64,000 nt of DNA from positions 6,650,501 through 6,714,500 of the forward strand of contig NC_015312.1 of assembly GCF_000196675.2 (NCBI RefSeq), given 5' to 3'. The notes beneath the pieces are model-generated. The model had not been told where the DNA came from, ran no database searches, and saw nothing but the letters and a program-made list of their open reading frames with translations. The translations under genes were made by a program, and so were the position numbers. Positions 50,464 through 60,213 of this stretch are shown here, one piece after another (position 1 is the first letter of the stretch; each line of letters opens with the position of its first letter). This DNA comes from Pseudonocardia benzenivorans CB1190. GTDB taxonomy: Bacteria > Actinomycetota > Actinomycetes > Mycobacteriales > Pseudonocardiaceae.

Positions 50464-51492
50464 TCATCCGACGGCGCGCTCCGCCGTCCGGCGGCGACGG
50501 ACGGCCCTCACCCCGTGGTGGACGAGCCCGGCGGCCACCACGACCCAGATGGCGAGGGCGTCCCAGAACACCACCAGCGCCACCGTTGTGAGCGGCTCCA
50601 GGGGCCAGGTCCGCGCGGTCGCGGCGGAGGCGGCGGCGAACATCCCCAACGGGAAGACCGCCGCCCACCACGCGTCGCGGTAGGTGAGCAGGCCCGGGAT
50701 CTTCCCCGCCGTCCACACCTGGGCCCCCAGCAGCGGCACCAGCCAGGCCATGGCGGCGACCTGCGCGGCCACGGTGAGACCGTGCGCGGCCGCCGCGCCC
50801 GCCGTGACGTCGAGCGCGGCCAGCGCCGCCTGCACGTGGTTGCCGGTCAACGCGCTGATCGCGAGCGCGCCCATCAGCACCCAACTGTCGGGGGTGACCT
50901 CGGCGGGGACGAGGGGCGCGGACACGAGCCGCCAGATCACCAGTGCGACGAGAACCAGGTAGAGCAGGATCGCGAGCAGCCACGGCGCCGCGGCCGCCGC
51001 GACCAGCACCGGTGTGCCCAGCCGCACCGCGAGGGCGGCGGCCGCGATGGCGAGCCCGGAGGTGGCGACGGAGACGAGCAGCCACGCGCCGTGCACCTGG
51101 TCGCGCAGCTGCGACGGGCGCCGCGCGCCGACGTCGCGCACCGCGATGGGCAGCAGGACCAGCCACACGGCGAACCCCGCCGCCGCGAGCAGCTCCACCG
51201 CCCAGCCGGGACCGCCGAAGAGCTGCTGCACCGCCGCCGAGAGCACCGTGAGCGCCGCGACGAGGGTGAACGCCCGCAGCACGACGTCCGGTGCGCGGAG
51301 CTCGCGTGCGCTGCGCCGGAGGCCGCGGACACCGACGGCGAGCCACCCGACGAGCACGACGAGCGCGGCCGCGGCCACCGCGAACAGGACCAGGGCGAGG
51401 GGCCGGTAGTGGCTCTCCGCCGCGGCGACCGCGAGAATCGCGCTGGCCATCACCACCGCGAACGCGTCCGGCGGCGGCCCGTGGCGGATCAC
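50464..51492 (-). CDS. TehA/SLAC1-type (TDT) transporter
   Basis: 342-aa membrane protein with ten predicted helices. DAFAVVMASAILAVAA at the N-terminus and GNHVQAALAALDVTAG with WWAAVFPLGMFAAAS in the C-terminal half fit the tellurite-resistance/dicarboxylate transporter family. Conducts anions or a small carboxylate. GTG/ATG start at 51492. The 168-base region upstream (51493-51660) contains no gene and should hold its promoter. Confidence 0.75.
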   Translation of the reverse strand: MIRHGPPPDAFAVVMASAILAVAAAESHYRPLALVLFAVAAAALVVLVGWLAVGVRGLRRSARELRAPDVVLRAFTLVAALTVLSAAVQQLFGGPGWAVELLAAAGFAVWLVLLPIAVRDVGARRPSQLRDQVHGAWLLVSVATSGLAIAAAALAVRLGTPVLVAAAAAPWLLAILLYLVLVALVIWRLVSAPLVPAEVTPDSWVLMGALAISALTGNHVQAALAALDVTAGAAAAHGLTVAAQVAAMAWLVPLLGAQVWTAGKIPGLLTYRDAWWAAVFPLGMFAAASAATARTWPLEPLTTVALVVFWDALAIWVVVAAGLVHHGVRAVRRRRTAERAVG

Positions 51493-51660
51493 GTCACCGG
51501 TGTTCGTGACGCCACCACGGGGCCCGCGGCCACCCGATGTCGGCTGACGGGTCCGTCATGTTCTCGCCCACCCCTCGACCGGGCCTCCACGCGGGCCTCC
51601 ACGCGGGCCCGATGCTACGGGCGCGACGTCGCCGCGCCCGCACGCTGGCCGGGCGTGCCC

Positions 51661-53976
51661 TCATCCGGTGGCGACGGTGAGCCTGCCGATCGTCGCCGCG
51701 TGGTCCGGATGGTCGGCCGGGACGACCGCCGACGACACCGCGGTCCAGCACGACGGGCAGCAGTACTGGCGGAAGACCACCTCGGCGTCGACGTAGTCCG
51801 CCGCCGTCGCGACGATCTGGGGGCCCGCCTCGGTCGGCGCGCCCTCGTACACGGCCAGCGCCAGCGGGCCGTCGGCGGTGTCGCCCAGCACCTCCGCGCA
51901 GTGCGCGCAGGCGATGGTGGTGCCGCTGCCGCCGGCGACCTCGACGAGGTTGTCGTCGACGCGCCTGGCCGAGCCCAGGTCGGCCTTGCCGCCGGTCCGC
52001 CCGGTCACCCGCGACCGGTCACGCCGGACGTCGCGCAGCCGCGCGCGCTCGGCGGCGGTGGCCGTCTCGTCGACCTCGCCGTCGGCGACCACCACCCCGT
52101 ACACCGCGAGCGCGGCAGCCGTGGTGATCTTCTGTTCGCGCAGGTCGCGGGCGACGGCCTGCGGCTCGCGGGCGAGCGGGTCGCCGTAGCCGCCACCGCC
52201 CTGCCACGTCATCGAGAAGACCTCCCCGGGAGCGAGGTAGCTCGACGCGTAGTTCTGCCCCGGTTCGAGGGTGTCGCTGATCTCCGCGAGCTCCGACGGC
52301 ATCGTCCCGGCCGCCAGCAGCTCGGCGACCCGGCTCCGGCGCGCGACCACGTCCAGGCCCGTGTTGCCCGGGTGGCCACCGGAGAGCCCCTGGTTCTGGG
52401 TGACGGCCTTGCCCGCCGACGCGAGAACCAGGCCCATCGGGATGCTGGTGCCGTGCGGGGTGAAGGCGACGGACGCGCCCAGCCCGCCGCGGTGCCGCCC
52501 GGGCCCGCCGGAGTCCGGCACCTCGCGACGCCACAGCGCGAGCACCGGGTAGAGGAACTCCGTCATCTCGACGTCGGGCACCCGGCCAAGCGGGATGCAG
52601 AAGAGGCCGCCGGTGTCCATGCCGTCGGCGTGCGGACGCGCGCCGTAGCCCCCGGCCATGGGCTCCATGAGGATGTTCAGGAACGGCGCGGGCTGCTCAC
52701 CACGCTCGTCGAGCCCCGCGATGACGGCGGTGTCCCAGGTGCCGCAGCAGGTCGCCTGGACGTTCCGGCCGAGCTCCAGGTCGCGGTCGAGCATCTGCGA
52801 CAGGCACTCCGCGACCAGGCTGCCGGTCAGCCACGCGGGCCCGATCGGGCCGCGGCCGACCGCGGCGGGGAACGTCGCGTTGTTGAGCGTCCCCTCCTCG
52901 GTCACGAGGTCGAAGCACCGCATCAGGCCCCCCGCCGACCACGGGATGTCGTTGGCCAGGATGGGCAGCAGCGCCAGCATCACCCCACCGCGCATCCCGG
53001 CGTAGGTGCAGTTGATGACGCCGGCCTGCGGATCGGTCCCCGTGAAGTCGAACTCCAGGTGGTCGCCGGTCTTCGTCGTCGTGACGGTGATCTTGTGCAG
53101 CCCTCGGTCGCCCTCGTGGGACTGGTCCTGGTAGCCGGTGGCCGACCAGGACCCGTCGGGCAGGGCGGACAGCTTGGCCCGCAGCCGCGACTCGGCGTCG
53201 GACATCATCCGTTTCATGACGGCCTTGACCGTGTCCGGGCCGTACTGCTCGATCAGAGCGTGCAGCCGCTCGGCGCCGACGTTGTTGGCGCCGATCTTGG
53301 CCCGCAGGTCGAGCCCGATCAGCATCGGGACGCGCGAGCGACGGACCCACAGGTCGGCGACGTCGCGCTGCAGTCGGCCGCCGCGCACGACCTTGACCGG
53401 CGGGGTGGGCAGCGACTCGGAGAACACGTCCTGCGCCGCGGGCGAGAACGAGCCGAGGCCGACGCCGCCGAGGTCGGGCTGGTGGGCGATCGCGCTCGTC
53501 CACGCGAACAGCTTCCCGTCGTGGAAGACGGGCTGGTAGACCATGACGTCGTTCTGGTGCAGGCCACCGCCGACCCAGGGGTCGTTGGTGAGGAACATGT
53601 CGCCGGCCTCGATGCCCGGGTTGGTCGCGCGGTGGCGCAGCGTCCAGTAGATCGCGAGGTCGACGGCGCCCACGAGCATCGTGTTGTAGAGCCCGACCTG
53701 GACCTCCTGGCCCAGCTCGTCGGAGATCGCGAAGTCGAAGTCGTTGGCGTCGGTGACGATCGGCGAGCCGGACATGCGCTTGAGCGCCTCGCCCATCTCG
53801 TCGGTGACCGACCACAGCCGGTGCCGAACGACCTCGTAGGTGAGCGGGTCGAGCGCGTCGATCTGCTCCTGGGTGACGCTGTGCACCGGCAGGCTCGACG
53901 GGAGCGAGCGGGCGAGCTCGCCGGGATCGACGGGACGGCTGGAGAAGGCCTCCGAGCCAGGGATCGGCATGGTCAT
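51661..53976 (-). CDS. HyuB/acetone carboxylase alpha-like subunit with a gamma-like C-terminal domain
   Basis: 771-aa protein. Residues 45-620 form the hydantoinase B/oxoprolinase domain (GDMFLTNDPWVGGGLHQNDV, HQPDLGGVGLGSFSPA, NVGAERLHALIEQYG, TCCGTWDTAVIAGL). Residues 640-771 carry CAHC (690-693) and CCPSC (739-743), with FRQYCCPSCWTA and AVVPADHP. This domain resembles acetone carboxylase gamma (AcxC). HyuB relatives are normally shorter. ATG 53976 with GGGGAG upstream is preferred to GTG 53985. It pairs with HyuA, which is encoded just upstream on the same strand. Confidence 0.8.
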   Translation of the reverse strand: MTMPIPGSEAFSSRPVDPGELARSLPSSLPVHSVTQEQIDALDPLTYEVVRHRLWSVTDEMGEALKRMSGSPIVTDANDFDFAISDELGQEVQVGLYNTMLVGAVDLAIYWTLRHRATNPGIEAGDMFLTNDPWVGGGLHQNDVMVYQPVFHDGKLFAWTSAIAHQPDLGGVGLGSFSPAAQDVFSESLPTPPVKVVRGGRLQRDVADLWVRRSRVPMLIGLDLRAKIGANNVGAERLHALIEQYGPDTVKAVMKRMMSDAESRLRAKLSALPDGSWSATGYQDQSHEGDRGLHKITVTTTKTGDHLEFDFTGTDPQAGVINCTYAGMRGGVMLALLPILANDIPWSAGGLMRCFDLVTEEGTLNNATFPAAVGRGPIGPAWLTGSLVAECLSQMLDRDLELGRNVQATCCGTWDTAVIAGLDERGEQPAPFLNILMEPMAGGYGARPHADGMDTGGLFCIPLGRVPDVEMTEFLYPVLALWRREVPDSGGPGRHRGGLGASVAFTPHGTSIPMGLVLASAGKAVTQNQGLSGGHPGNTGLDVVARRSRVAELLAAGTMPSELAEISDTLEPGQNYASSYLAPGEVFSMTWQGGGGYGDPLAREPQAVARDLREQKITTAAALAVYGVVVADGEVDETATAAERARLRDVRRDRSRVTGRTGGKADLGSARRVDDNLVEVAGGSGTTIACAHCAEVLGDTADGPLALAVYEGAPTEAGPQIVATAADYVDAEVVFRQYCCPSCWTAVSSAVVPADHPDHAATIGRLTVATG

Positions 53977-53977
53977 C

Positions 53978-56098
53978 TCAGGCACTCCCCACGGGGTCCT
54001 CGCGGCGGTCAGGGCGGATGGTCAGGCTGCCGAGCTCGTCGACGGTGCCGGTCGTCCCGCCGGGGACGACGACGGTCGTGGTCGGCACCTCGACGATCGC
54101 CGGGCCCGTCAGGACGTGGCCGGCTCGCAGCTCGCGGTAGTCGTAGACCGGCGTGTCAACGTAGCCCCGGCGCGTGTCCAGGCAGACGGGCCGGGTGGCC
54201 GCGGGCTCGGCCGGGCCGGTCGCCCCGGGAACGAGCGGGAGCTCGGGGCTGAACGGCAGGACCCCGACACCGCGGACGCGGAACGTGATGGCCTGGATGC
54301 CTGCCTCGCGGAAGCCGGCGTCCTTGCCGTACAGCTCGGCGTAGCGCGCCTCGAACGCCGTGGCCGCGTCCTCGATCGCGGCGATGTCCAGCGGGCCGTT
54401 CGCGACCGGGGTGGTCACCTCGGCCAGCTGCATCGCGTAGCGCATGTCGACCTCGCGGTGCAGCTCGACGGTCTCGAAACGCACGCCCTGGCGTTCCAGC
54501 CCGTCGCGCACCCGCTGCTCCAGCACGGCGAAGTTGTGCTCGGCCCGGGCCGGGTCGAACGGGACGACCGTCGGGTCCGAGAGCTCGGCGGCCAGCACGA
54601 TGTCCGACGACGCCAGGCCGAACGCCGAGAACGCGGAGGCAACAGGGCCGAGCGGGACGACGACCTCGCCGACCCCGACCTCGGCGGCATAGCCCGCACA
54701 GTGCGCGGGGCCGGCGCCGCCGAAGGCGTAGAGCACGAAGCCGCGCGGATCGTGCCCCGCCTCGACGACGGTCTTGCGGAGCAGGTCGCCGGTCTGGGCG
54801 TTCTGCACGGCGTAGATCGCGGCCGCTGCCTCCTCGACCGTCAGGCCCAGCGGCTTGGCGATCTGGGTGTCGATGGCCTGGCGCGCGAGCTCCAGCGACA
54901 GCGGCTTGCGGCCGCCGATGAGGCCTCGCTCGGTGAGGATGCCCAGCACCAGGTTGGCGTCGGTGTTGGTGGGTTCGGTGCCGCCGCCCCCGTAGCAGGC
55001 GGGCCCCGGGACGGCCTGCGCGCTGCGCGGGCCGATGCGCAGGTTGCCCCCGGAGTCGAGCCACGCGATGGCGCCGCCGCCGGAACCGATCGCGTCGACC
55101 CGCAGGGTCGGCACGTTGATCGGATGATGGTTGATCACCGTGGTCGTGTCGCGCACCGGCTCGCCGTCGACGATCAGACCGGCGAGGAACGTGGTGCCGC
55201 CGACGTCGGTGGAGATGATGTTGCGATGGCCGAGCTGGCGCCCCAGCGCCGCGGAGCCGACGACGCCCCCGGTGAGTACCGAGCCGACCGTGCTGATGGC
55301 CGAGGCGGGCGCCTCGGCCGCGGCGACCGCGCCGCCGTTGGACTGCATGACGAGCAGCGGTCCGGTGAGCCCGTTGCCGCGCAGCGACGACTCGAGCGCG
55401 CCGAGGTAGTCGCGCAGGCCCGGGCCGATCTGGGTGCTCATGATCGTGGTCGCGTGCCGTGCGAACTCCCGGATCCTCGGGCTGACCTCGCTGGACAGCG
55501 CGACGAACAGGCCGGGGTCCTCGTCGGCGATCAGCTCGCGCAACCGCTGCTCGTGGACGTCGTTGCGGAACGACCACAACAGCGAGACCGCGATCGCCGC
55601 CACCCCGTCGGCGATGAGCGACCGGATGGCCGCACGGGCCTCGTCCTCGTCGAGCGCCACCACGACGTTGCCGTCGCGGTCGATGCGTTCGGTGACCTCC
55701 AGCGCGTGCCGTTTGGGCACCAGGCCGTGGTCCTTGGCCTGGCCGAGGACGTTCTGCAGCTCGTGCGGCGCACGGCCCAGGTAGCGGCCCTCGACGTTCA
55801 TGATGAAGATCGAGTCGCGGTGGCCCTTGGTCGTGAGGAAGCCGACCGGCGGGACGTTGCGCATGACCAGGGCGTTCAGCGACGACGTCGTGCCGTGGGC
55901 GATGTGGTGGGTCTCGGCCAGCATCTCCTGCAGGCTCGTGCCGAGCTGGTTGGCGAGCAGCTCGAGGACGTCCAGCACCCCCCGGGAGTAGTCCGGGGGC
56001 GTCGACGGTGACTTCGCGGCGATCACTGTCCCTGCGTCGTCGTCGAGCACGGCGTCGGTGAACGTGCCGCCCACGTCCACGCCGATGACATAGGCCAT
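53978..56098 (-). CDS. HyuA/acetone carboxylase beta-like ATPase subunit
   Basis: 706-aa protein of the hydantoinase A/oxoprolinase family. VIGVDVGGTFTDAVLD and STDVGGTTFLAGLIVDG are the sugar-kinase-like ATP phosphate-binding motifs; GPACYGGGGTEPTNTDANLVLG and FGGAGPAHCAGYAAEVGV follow. Size matches AcxA-type subunits (about 700 aa). Such proteins activate a carbonyl or amide substrate at ATP cost for ring opening or carboxylation. ATG 56098 with AAGGAG upstream; 1 base from the HyuB start. Confidence 0.9.
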   Translation of the reverse strand: MAYVIGVDVGGTFTDAVLDDDAGTVIAAKSPSTPPDYSRGVLDVLELLANQLGTSLQEMLAETHHIAHGTTSSLNALVMRNVPPVGFLTTKGHRDSIFIMNVEGRYLGRAPHELQNVLGQAKDHGLVPKRHALEVTERIDRDGNVVVALDEDEARAAIRSLIADGVAAIAVSLLWSFRNDVHEQRLRELIADEDPGLFVALSSEVSPRIREFARHATTIMSTQIGPGLRDYLGALESSLRGNGLTGPLLVMQSNGGAVAAAEAPASAISTVGSVLTGGVVGSAALGRQLGHRNIISTDVGGTTFLAGLIVDGEPVRDTTTVINHHPINVPTLRVDAIGSGGGAIAWLDSGGNLRIGPRSAQAVPGPACYGGGGTEPTNTDANLVLGILTERGLIGGRKPLSLELARQAIDTQIAKPLGLTVEEAAAAIYAVQNAQTGDLLRKTVVEAGHDPRGFVLYAFGGAGPAHCAGYAAEVGVGEVVVPLGPVASAFSAFGLASSDIVLAAELSDPTVVPFDPARAEHNFAVLEQRVRDGLERQGVRFETVELHREVDMRYAMQLAEVTTPVANGPLDIAAIEDAATAFEARYAELYGKDAGFREAGIQAITFRVRGVGVLPFSPELPLVPGATGPAEPAATRPVCLDTRRGYVDTPVYDYRELRAGHVLTGPAIVEVPTTTVVVPGGTTGTVDELGSLTIRPDRREDPVGSA

Positions 56099-56139
56099 GT
56101 CGGGCGCTCCTTCGCGCGATCGGGTTGCTGACTGTGGCG

Positions 56140-56209
56140 TAGACTATTCGACATCAATGCTGAGGGCAATCTTGACTTTCGGCCCGCACGTGTCGTCGAA
56201 TAGTCGACG
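56140..56209. promoter_or_regulatory. Pair of inverted 14-bp operator-like sites in the divergent promoter
   Basis: GTAGACTATTCGAC (56140-56153) and its inverse GTCGAATAGTCGAC (56196-56209) match at 13 of 14 positions as reverse complements, 56 bases apart. The second copy also has an internal dyad GTCGA-ATAG-TCGAC. They lie in the 168-base region between HyuA and the hydroxylase start, so one regulator could control both arms. No regulator gene is encoded in the cluster. Confidence 0.7.
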
Positions 56210-56266
56210 ATGAAGTCAAAGCGGCAGCGCGCCGCCACGTCGAGGCGAGGCCACGGAGGTAAGGGG

Positions 56267-57802
56267 ATGCAGCTACGCCGGGTCGCGGTGCTGGGCGGAG
56301 GCCCGGGGGGTCTCTACGCAGCGCGGCTGCTCAAGCTGGCCGACCCGGCGTGCGAGGTCGTCGTCCACGAGCAGGGCGATCCCGACACGACCTTCGGGTT
56401 CGGCGTCGGCCTCGCCGCCGGGACGCAGCGCAAGCTCGAGGCGGCCGACCCCGACACGCTGCGCGAGATCGCGGCGGCCGGCCTGCGGCACAACATGACC
56501 ATGCGGGTCGGGCCGGCGGTCGCCCGGGTGGTCAACGACCGGCTGATCGGCATCGCGCGCACCGAGCTGCTCGCGGTGCTGCAGCGACACGCCGAGAAGG
56601 CCGGCGTCGAGCTCCGGTTCGGCACCCGGTGCGCGGCCGCCGATCTCGACGCCGACGTCGTCGTCGCCGCCGACGGGGTCAGCAGCGCGACCCGCGAGAA
56701 CGGTGACTTCGGCGCCCGGATCGACGTCGGCAAGGGCCTCTACCTCTGGTGCGGCACCGACTTCGCGCTGCCGGACGCGGTCTTCGCGCCTGTGACGACC
56801 GAGCACGGCACGTTCGTGACGCACGCCTACCCCTACTCGGCCGACCGCTCGACGTTCCTCGTCGAGACCGACGAGGACACCTGGCGCCGCGCGGGCTTCG
56901 ACGTCACGACGGCGGCGCTCGAGATGGTGCCGCCGGCACCCGACGCCTCCGACGAGACGTCGCTGCGGTACCTCGAGTCGATCTTCGCCGAGCTGCTGCG
57001 CGGGCGTCCGCTCATCGGCAACCGCACCCGTTGGCTGCGGTTCCGGACGGTGCACGCCGCCCGTTGGTCCGACGGCAACACCGTCCTGCTCGGCGACGCC
57101 GCGCACACCGCCCACTTCTCGATCGGCTCCGGCACCAAGCTGGCCATGGAGGACGCGATCGTGCTGGTCGAGCAGCTGCGGACCGCCCCGGACCGGGCCA
57201 CCGCATTCGCCCGGTACGAGGAGATCCGCCGGCCGGCCGTCGCCCGGTTGCAGGAGCTGGCCAGGCGCAGCCGGCTGTGGTGGGAGTCGTTCCCGGCGCG
57301 CATGCACCTGCCCGTCGAGCAGCTGATGGTCGCCTACATGTCCCGGGCGGGGAACGTCCCGCTCGACCGTTTCGCCCGGTCGAGCCCCGACGTGGTCGGG
57401 CCCGCCCTGCGGCAGTACGCCGGTGGTCGGCCCCACGTCGACCCGGCGGGCGGCGATCTCACCGGCTGGGTCCTCGGGCGCCCGCTCACCCACGGCGGCA
57501 GGCGGTTCGCGGACCGGACCACCGTCCCGACGCTCGCCCGGATCGAGTCCGACCTCGACGACCCCTGGTCCCCCGACGGCGACGCCGTCGTCGCGCGGGC
57601 CCGCGCGACCGACGGCGTCCTGCTCGCCGGGCCCGCGACCCGCCCGGCCCTGCTCACCCGTCTGGACCTGGCCGAACGGGTCCGGCTCGAGACCGGCACG
57701 CTGACTGCGGTGGAGGGACCGGCCGCGCTGCGCGACGATCTGGCCGTCGGGCTCGTCAGCGGCCGCACCGACCTGGTGGCGCTCATCGAGGAGACCCCGT
57801 GA
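56267..57802 (+). CDS. FAD-dependent aryl-CoA hydroxylase, SdgC/salicylyl-CoA 5-hydroxylase-like
   Basis: 511-aa FAD monooxygenase. The N-terminus RVAVLGGGPGGLYAARLLKL binds FAD; DPDTTFGFGVGLA follows as in the SdgC and anthraniloyl-CoA monooxygenase group. RTVHAARWSDGNTVLLGDAAHTAHFSIGSGTKLAMEDAIVLVEQL is the group signature around the GD motif. Known members hydroxylate aromatic CoA thioesters. ATG 56267 follows GGAGG. It is the first gene of a run coupled by GTGA overlaps with an aryl-CoA ligase next. Confidence 0.85.
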   Translation: MQLRRVAVLGGGPGGLYAARLLKLADPACEVVVHEQGDPDTTFGFGVGLAAGTQRKLEAADPDTLREIAAAGLRHNMTMRVGPAVARVVNDRLIGIARTELLAVLQRHAEKAGVELRFGTRCAAADLDADVVVAADGVSSATRENGDFGARIDVGKGLYLWCGTDFALPDAVFAPVTTEHGTFVTHAYPYSADRSTFLVETDEDTWRRAGFDVTTAALEMVPPAPDASDETSLRYLESIFAELLRGRPLIGNRTRWLRFRTVHAARWSDGNTVLLGDAAHTAHFSIGSGTKLAMEDAIVLVEQLRTAPDRATAFARYEEIRRPAVARLQELARRSRLWWESFPARMHLPVEQLMVAYMSRAGNVPLDRFARSSPDVVGPALRQYAGGRPHVDPAGGDLTGWVLGRPLTHGGRRFADRTTVPTLARIESDLDDPWSPDGDAVVARARATDGVLLAGPATRPALLTRLDLAERVRLETGTLTAVEGPAALRDDLAVGLVSGRTDLVALIEETP

Positions 57803-59445
57803 CACTCGTTCCGCACCCCCCGTCCGACGTGCGGCGCTACCGTGACGCCGGCCTGTGGGGCACCGCGACGATCGCGACCGAGTTCCACCGGATCGCACTG
57901 CTCCACCCGGACCGCGACGCCGTCGTCACCACGGCCGGGAGACTCACCTTCCGCGAGCTCGACGAGCGCACCGACCTCGTCGCCGCGGGCCTGGCCGGGC
58001 TCGGGCTGCGGCCCGGTGACCCCGTGCTCTTCCAGGTGACCAACCGGATCGAGAGCGTCGTCGCCTGGTACGCCGTGCTCAAGGCGGGGCTGGTACCCGT
58101 CGCGACGCTCGCCGCGCACCGCGGCCACGAGATCGGCGGGATCAGCCGCCGGGTCGGCGCGGTGGCGCACCTCGTGGAGGCCGGCCTCCGCGGGTTCGAC
58201 CTGGTCGGGTTCGCCCGGGAGCAGCAGCGCGACCACCCGACCCTGCGCCACGTCCTGGTGATCGGGGACGACGCCCGCGGCGTCGGGCTCGACTCCCTCG
58301 GCGCCGGGATCGACCCGCGTGGGGCCCGCGCGCTCGTCGAGACGATCCAGGCCGGCATCGACCCGGACGCCGTCGCGGTCCACCAGCTCTCCGGCGGCAC
58401 CACCGGCGTCCCGAAGGTCATCCCGCGGCTGCACGCCGAGTACTGGTACAACGCCGTCGAGTACGCGCGCTCGTGGGGCTGGACCGAACGGACCCGCGTC
58501 GCGCACCTCATCCCGATCATCCACAACGCGGGCGTCGTCTGTGCCGTGCACGCCCCGCACAGCGTCGGCGCGTGCCTGGTACTGGCCACGCCGGACCTCG
58601 ACGAGGCGCTGCCGCTGATGGCCCGCGAGGCCGCCACCCACGTCCTGCTCGGGCACGGCCACTACCGCGCGGCCGACCACCCCGACTTCGACGCGGCCGT
58701 CAAGGCGGTCACGCAGGTCGTCCTGTCCGGGGCGAAGGTCCCGCCCGCGCTGTTCGACGGCATCGAGGCCCGCGGACTGTGGTCCGGCCAGCTGTTCGGG
58801 ATGGGCGAGGGCCTGTTCCTGACGACCCGCCCCGGCACCTCCCGGCTCGCCCGTGCGACGACCGTCGGCACCCCGTTGTCACCGCTCGACGAGATCCGCA
58901 TCCTGGAGCCCGGCACCGAGACCCAGGTCGCGTCCGGCGCGGTCGGCGAGCTGGTCTGCCGCGGCCCGTACACGCTGCGCGGCTACTACGACGCCCCCGA
59001 GCACAACGCGCGCGCCTTCACCCGCGAGGGCTTCTACCGCACCGGCGACCTCGCCGCGCTGGTCGAGATCGAGGGAGAGCACCACGTCCGCATCGAGGGC
59101 CGCATCAAGGACCTCATCAACCGCGGCGGCGAGAAGATCAACGCCGAGGAGGTCGAGCTGCTGCTGCTCCGCCATCCGCGGGTCACGGCGGCCGCCGTCG
59201 TGGCGATGCCCGACCCGCGGCTCGGCGAGCGGACGTGCGCCTTCGTCGTCGTCGACGGCCCGGAGCTGACCCTGCCCGAGGTGCAGGAGCACTTCGCCGC
59301 GCTCGACGTCGCCAAGTTCAAGTGGCCCGAGCGCGTCGAGCACCTGACCGAGATCCCGCGCACGCTCGTCGGGAAGCTGGACAAGAAGCGCCTGGCCGCG
59401 GAGATCGCGGACATCCTCGACGCCGAACGGACGGGACGGTCGTGA
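57799..59445 (+). CDS. Aryl-acid CoA ligase/AMP-ligase (DhbE/SdgA-like)
   Basis: 548-aa adenylate-forming enzyme. The phosphate-binding loop is LSGGTTGVPKVIP, the RIEGRIKDLINRGGEKINAEEVE hinge follows, and the catalytic lysine lies in RTLVGKLDKK. The sequence is closest in pattern to 2,3-dihydroxybenzoate and salicylate-activating enzymes. It converts an aromatic acid to the adenylate and then to the CoA thioester. GTG 57799 overlaps the hydroxylase stop. Confidence 0.85.
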   Translation: MTLVPHPPSDVRRYRDAGLWGTATIATEFHRIALLHPDRDAVVTTAGRLTFRELDERTDLVAAGLAGLGLRPGDPVLFQVTNRIESVVAWYAVLKAGLVPVATLAAHRGHEIGGISRRVGAVAHLVEAGLRGFDLVGFAREQQRDHPTLRHVLVIGDDARGVGLDSLGAGIDPRGARALVETIQAGIDPDAVAVHQLSGGTTGVPKVIPRLHAEYWYNAVEYARSWGWTERTRVAHLIPIIHNAGVVCAVHAPHSVGACLVLATPDLDEALPLMAREAATHVLLGHGHYRAADHPDFDAAVKAVTQVVLSGAKVPPALFDGIEARGLWSGQLFGMGEGLFLTTRPGTSRLARATTVGTPLSPLDEIRILEPGTETQVASGAVGELVCRGPYTLRGYYDAPEHNARAFTREGFYRTGDLAALVEIEGEHHVRIEGRIKDLINRGGEKINAEEVELLLLRHPRVTAAAVVAMPDPRLGERTCAFVVVDGPELTLPEVQEHFAALDVAKFKWPERVEHLTEIPRTLVGKLDKKRLAAEIADILDAERTGRS

Positions 59446-60164
59446 CCCATCGCATCGGGCTGGTCGTCCCCAGCTCCAACGTCACCGTCGAGACCGAGAT
59501 CCCCGCGCTGCTGTCGCGGCACGCGGAGTCGTTCTCCTTCCACTCGAGCCGGATGCGCATGCACACGGTCTCGCCGGAGGAGCTCGCGGCGATGAACGCG
59601 CAGCGCGAGCGGTGCATCGACGAGCTGGGCGACGCCCGGGTCGACGCCGTGCTCTACGCCTGCCTCGTCGCGATCATGGCCCAGGGCCCGGGAGAGCACC
59701 GGCGCGTGGAGACGGCCGTGCGCGAGCAACTGCCGGACGCGCAGGTCCTCTCCAGCGCGGGCGCACTCGTCGACGCGCTGACGGCGCTGCGCGCCGGGCG
59801 GGTCGCGCTGGTCACGCCGTACGTGCGGCCGCTGGCCCGGCAGGTCGTCGGCTACCTGGAGGCCGAGGGCTTCGACGTCGTCGACTGGGCGGCGCTCGAG
59901 GTCGACGACAACGCCGAGGTCGGCTGCATCCCGGGCGAGCGGGTCATGGAGGCGGCCCGCGGCCTGGACCTGACCGGTGCCGACGCGCTCGTCCTGTCCG
60001 CGTGCGTGCAGATGCCCTCGCTCGCCCTCGTCGACGACGCGGAACGCGAGTTCGGGCTGCCGGTCCTGTCCGCGGCCACCGCGGGCGCCCACTCCCTGCT
60101 CACCGGCCTGGGCCTCGACCCGGTGCTGCCCCGCGCGGGCTCGCTGCTGGCGAGGTCGCGCTGA
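59442..60164 (+). CDS. maiA: Maleate cis-trans isomerase
   Basis: 240-aa Asp/Glu-racemase-superfamily protein. IGLVVPSSNVTVETEIPALLSRH and FSFHSSRMRMHTVSPEELAAM are distinctive of maleate isomerases; the paired cysteines appear in YACLVAIM and SACVQMPS. It isomerises maleate to fumarate by a covalent cysteine mechanism. Its presence points to a pathway ending in maleate, such as gentisate or pyridine catabolism. GTG 59442 overlaps the ligase stop. Confidence 0.85.
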   Translation: MTHRIGLVVPSSNVTVETEIPALLSRHAESFSFHSSRMRMHTVSPEELAAMNAQRERCIDELGDARVDAVLYACLVAIMAQGPGEHRRVETAVREQLPDAQVLSSAGALVDALTALRAGRVALVTPYVRPLARQVVGYLEAEGFDVVDWAALEVDDNAEVGCIPGERVMEAARGLDLTGADALVLSACVQMPSLALVDDAEREFGLPVLSAATAGAHSLLTGLGLDPVLPRAGSLLARSR

Positions 60165-60213
60165 GCCCGGCACCCGGCCACCCGAAACACCGACGTCTGA
60201 CATGGAGGTAGTG

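Noticed and set aside
50515..54252. 1245-codon plus-strand open frame
   Set aside because: A GC-bias artefact antisense to the TehA-like and HyuB genes; composition is Arg/Gly/Asp-rich with no domains.
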